Shown in pieces: positions 5,981-7,065 of a DNA stretch of 7,065 nucleotides. The DNA lies in the NCBI GenBank assembly GCA_024224995.1, contig JAAENB010000178.1, positions 1 through 7,065 of the forward strand, read 5' to 3'. The notes under the pieces were generated by a model. It made no database searches and was not told the DNA's origin. It saw nothing but the letters and a program-made list of their open reading frames with translations. Position numbers and translations under genes: made by a program. The DNA comes from a bacterium. GTDB taxonomy: Bacteria; Spirochaetota; UBA4802; UBA5550. The number at the start of each line of letters is the position of its first letter. Position 1 is the first letter of the stretch.

Positions 5981-6826
5981 CTATCGATTTTTAGTAAAAT
6001 CAAGTTTTTTGCCGGGTTCACGCTTTGAAAAAAAGGCAAATCTCTTCATCCGTTTGGTTAGCTCTTCTTTGAAGATATCAACATCACCCTGAACCCCTTT
6101 GAGAATTTCCTCATGTTTGAAAAATTCCAGTATCCGAATATTCGTGAGTTCGGGTTTAATATAAATATCGGGAGGGAAGTTTTCTTTTTTGGTATTCACA
6201 ATGGAAGCCTGCATAATTTGCAGTGTTGAGAGAACGCTCTCGATCATACCGGGGAAGATCTTATGTTTTTTCGGGGTTTTTTCCCCGGAAACATCTATGG
6301 CAATACAAACATCACAATCCTTACGGATAATATCATAGGGAAGGGGGTTTATCACTCCGCCGTCGATGAGAACCTGGTCGCCCCATTGTACGGGTTTAAA
6401 AACCATTGGCATGGACATGCTGGCCCGGAGCGCAGTTACGAGATTGCCGCTTTCCAGTATAACTTCATTTCGATTCCAGAAATCCGTAGCCACAACTTTT
6501 AACGGGATCTTTAATTCTTCAAAAGCAGCAACAGGCAAATATTTGCTGATAAAATTTTCCACGCCCTTTCCTTTAACCATTCCCTTGGACCGGATTAGCG
6601 AGAAGTCCATCATCTTGCGGATATCCTGAAAATTAATTTTTTTCAGCAAAAGCTTCATTTCAAACGGGCTCATACCGGCCGCGTAAAAGGCGCCGATTAT
6701 GGCCCCAATACTGGTTCCGGAAATGACCGACGGCTTGTACCCCATTTCATCAAGTGCCTCAAGAAACGCGATATGCGTCACTCCTTTGGCTCCGCCGCCG
6801 CCTAATGCAATACCGACTTTTTTCAT
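5981..6826 (-). CDS. Patatin-like phospholipase (RssA/YchK-type)
   Basis: A 281-residue bacterial patatin-like protein. The oxyanion loop GGGGAKG is at 9-15, the nucleophile Ser39 in GTSIG (37-41), and the catalytic aspartate Asp155 in DGG (155-157), so the Ser-Asp dyad is complete. RASMSMPMVFKPV (134-146) before the DGG motif is also typical. The family hydrolyses acyl esters of phospholipids or lysophospholipids. No signal peptide is seen, so it should act in the cytoplasm or at the inner membrane face. I chose the ATG at 6826 because it places the catalytic loop 8 residues in, as usual, and has AGAGGT just upstream. The frame stays open 47 codons further up to 6967, but those codons run through the inverted repeat and look non-coding. 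It is the first gene of the minus-strand block. Confidence 0.93.
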   Translation of the reverse strand: MKKVGIALGGGGAKGVTHIAFLEALDEMGYKPSVISGTSIGAIIGAFYAAGMSPFEMKLLLKKINFQDIRKMMDFSLIRSKGMVKGKGVENFISKYLPVAAFEELKIPLKVVATDFWNRNEVILESGNLVTALRASMSMPMVFKPVQWGDQVLIDGGVINPLPYDIIRKDCDVCIAIDVSGEKTPKKHKIFPGMIESVLSTLQIMQASIVNTKKENFPPDIYIKPELTNIRILEFFKHEEILKGVQGDVDIFKEELTKRMKRFAFFSKREPGKKLDFTKNR

Positions 6827-6839
6827 AGTACCTCTTAAA

Positions 6840-6980
6840 AAACTAAATTGTGTTTGTGCGCGGGCCTGGAAGCATCCCTCTCTTCTAAATGCTGCGGAAC
6901 TCGCGTTGCTCAAACAGTCCTCACATTTAGAAGAGAGGGATGCTTCCAGGCCAGATGCAGCTCGCAATACTATTTAGTTT
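6840..6980. repeat. Composite inverted-repeat element upstream of patatin gene
   Basis: A perfect 29-bp inverted repeat (6863-6891 and 6924-6952, GGCCTGGAAGCATCCCTCTC at the outer end) encloses a 32-base centre. The centre pairs further imperfectly (TGCGGAAC with GTCCTCA). Outside, AAACTAAAT (6840-6848) and ATTTAGTTT (6972-6980) form a second exact pair, giving an element of about 141 bp. On the minus strand the centre holds AAC-GCGA-GTT, a small hairpin with a GNRA loop. There is no transposase and no clear target duplication. It resembles a MITE or REP-like dispersed element, and would fold strongly if transcribed into the patatin leader. Confidence 0.85.
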
Positions 6981-7065
6981 CTGACGTATTTTTTTCCCGC
7001 TACACCGGGTCGGTCGTGTCTTAATATACCGAAAAACGTAATTCGGAATGTAAATTATGCCTGCC
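6981..7065. other. Right-edge intergenic sequence without a gene
   Basis: No convincing coding frame is seen. It holds two small inverted repeats: CCCG/CGGG (6996-6999 and 7006-7009) and CCGAA/TTCGG (7029-7033 and 7042-7046). The first has its T-run on the wrong side for termination on either strand. A promoter for the minus-strand block would be expected here; TTTACA and TATATT are present on the minus strand, but with a poor 20-base spacer. Confidence 0.4.

Noticed and set aside
5917..6030. Sigma28-type flagellar promoter before the flagellin-like gene
   Set aside because: No TAAA plus GCCGATAA pair at suitable spacing was found; only ATCGATAG without a matching -35 is present.
6892..6923. 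Possible integron attC site in the repeat centre
   Set aside because: The structure of a long stem with a bulge is suggestive, but the core lacks the RYYYAAC and GTTRRRY boxes, and no integrase is present.
6827..6967. N-terminal extension of the patatin protein by 47 residues
   Set aside because: The extension translates the inverted-repeat element, has no family counterpart, and the ATG at 6826 has its own AGAGGT and places GGGGAKG at the usual position.
6989..7009. Terminator-like CCCG/CGGG hairpin next to seven T residues
   Set aside because: On the plus strand the T-run precedes the stem and on the minus strand the stem is followed by A residues, so neither direction gives a stem followed by U residues.

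Overview
The window looks like a chromosomal segment of a spirochaete (Spirochaetota, Spirochaetia), of moderate G+C content with AT-rich intergenic gaps. The best clue is a protein at 5113-5916 (-) that resembles spirochaete FlaB flagellin along most of its length. The hairpin repeats at both edges also have the look of dispersed elements I associate with spirochaete genomes. That second point, and the placement below phylum, rest on memory and not on a search.

Layout. Positions 1-275 hold no recognised gene, only palindromic and hairpin sequence and an unassigned open frame. At 276-1676 (+) is a cytoplasmic alpha/beta hydrolase with a C-terminal right-handed beta-helix-like domain. A 188-base gap follows with a GAAA-loop hairpin, a good -35 box and a very AT-rich perfect inverted repeat (26-bp arms). 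This leads into a Uma2/DUF820 PD-(D/E)xK nuclease-fold protein at 1865-2455 (+). That gene converges with a four-gene block on the minus strand. In transcription order the block is a patatin-like phospholipase (6826-5981), a Sec-exported flagellin-like protein (5916-5113), a soluble PAS-HisKA-HATPase-REC hybrid histidine kinase (5062-3305) and an e(P4)-type lipoprotein acid phosphatase (3308-2517). Upstream of the patatin gene is a perfect 29-bp inverted repeat inside a roughly 141-bp element.

How the genes may work together. The kinase and phosphatase genes overlap by ATGA, so they are probably translationally coupled. Gaps of 64 and 50 bases separate the other minus-strand genes, and promoter-like sequences lie before the flagellin-like and kinase genes, so the block may be one operon with internal promoters. 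The products point to the cell envelope: a phospholipid acyl hydrolase, a periplasmic flagellin-fold protein, a sensor kinase without its own DNA-binding output, and a lipid-anchored phosphatase. A joint function is inference only.

The most unusual item is the flagellin-like protein. It keeps both conserved flagellin ends but begins with a Sec signal peptide, lacks most of the central region and stops about 11 residues short at the C-terminus. It therefore looks like a flagellin paralogue sent to the periplasm by Sec instead of through the flagellar export apparatus.
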